This document shows, piece after piece, positions 63,841-64,000 of a DNA stretch of 64,000 nt. The stretch is from Plasmodium malariae. Lineage: Eukaryota > Apicomplexa > Aconoidasida > Haemosporida > Plasmodiidae. The notes under the pieces were generated by a model, which worked only from the letters and a program-made list of their open reading frames with translations, was not told the DNA's origin and did no database searches. Numbering within the stretch: position 1 is the first letter of the stretch; each line of letters begins with the position of its first letter. The stretch is from assembly GCF_900090045.1 (NCBI RefSeq), contig NW_021638312.1, positions 62,001 through 126,000 on the forward strand. Direction: 5' to 3'. A program made the translations under genes and the position numbers.

Positions 63841-64000
63841 ATGAATATTATGTAATATGACTCTTTCTTTAATGATATCATTGACACACAGTAACATTTG
63901 TAATATTATTAGTTATGTATTTATTAAATATACCCACATTATATAAATTTTATGAGTATTTCTACATATATCTAGCCTTGTTAATGCACAATCATGAAAG

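Overview
The window looks like a Plasmodium subtelomere, most probably from Plasmodium malariae. The DNA is extremely A+T-rich. Genes have a short first exon followed by GT...AG introns. Two multigene families are recognisable: STP1 (subtelomeric transmembrane protein 1, related to SURFIN) and the two-exon exported fam-l/fam-m proteins (signal exon, PEXEL-like RxLxx site, one or two membrane helices, basic tail). Family names come from remembered motifs, not a search, and the fam-l versus fam-m split is tentative. No pir gene, tRNA, rRNA, telomere repeat or CRISPR array was recognised.

Layout. 1-650 is the 5' part of a minus-strand fam-l gene cut by the window edge. 0.65-11.9 kb is mostly featureless, with three broken, unrecognised coding relics near 2.7-3.3, 6.0-6.9 and 8.1-8.8 kb. 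11.9-14.4 kb is a plus-strand STP1 pseudogene that keeps all four exons and an open last exon. 18.2-19.0 kb (+), 23.6-24.4 kb (-) and 27.8-28.7 kb (-) hold broken exported-protein genes. 30.3-32.9 kb (-) is an apparently intact four-exon STP1 gene encoding 778 residues. 39.2-40.1 kb (+) is an apparently intact fam-l gene of 270 residues. From there to the end every recognised unit is on the plus strand and broken: 43.0 (3' stub), 44.6, 47.8, 51.7 (a frameshifted paralogue of the 39.2 kb gene), 57.7, 59.8 and 62.9 kb. The intervals between them are low-complexity A/T sequence.

How it works together. The intact products should enter the secretory pathway and reach the infected red-cell cytoplasm or surface: fam-l through an N-terminal signal and PEXEL-like motif, STP1 through a single internal membrane helix with a long tryptophan-containing cytoplasmic tail. 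Shared signal-exon size, conserved intron phase, a paralogue pair with matching 3' halves and flanks but dissimilar 5' halves, and about a dozen decaying copies describe a family-turnover zone. I found no convincing undescribed system. The best leads are the unassigned multi-exon relic at 6.0-6.9 kb, the mosaic fam-l pair, and a pseudogene whose PEXEL arginine codon has become a stop.
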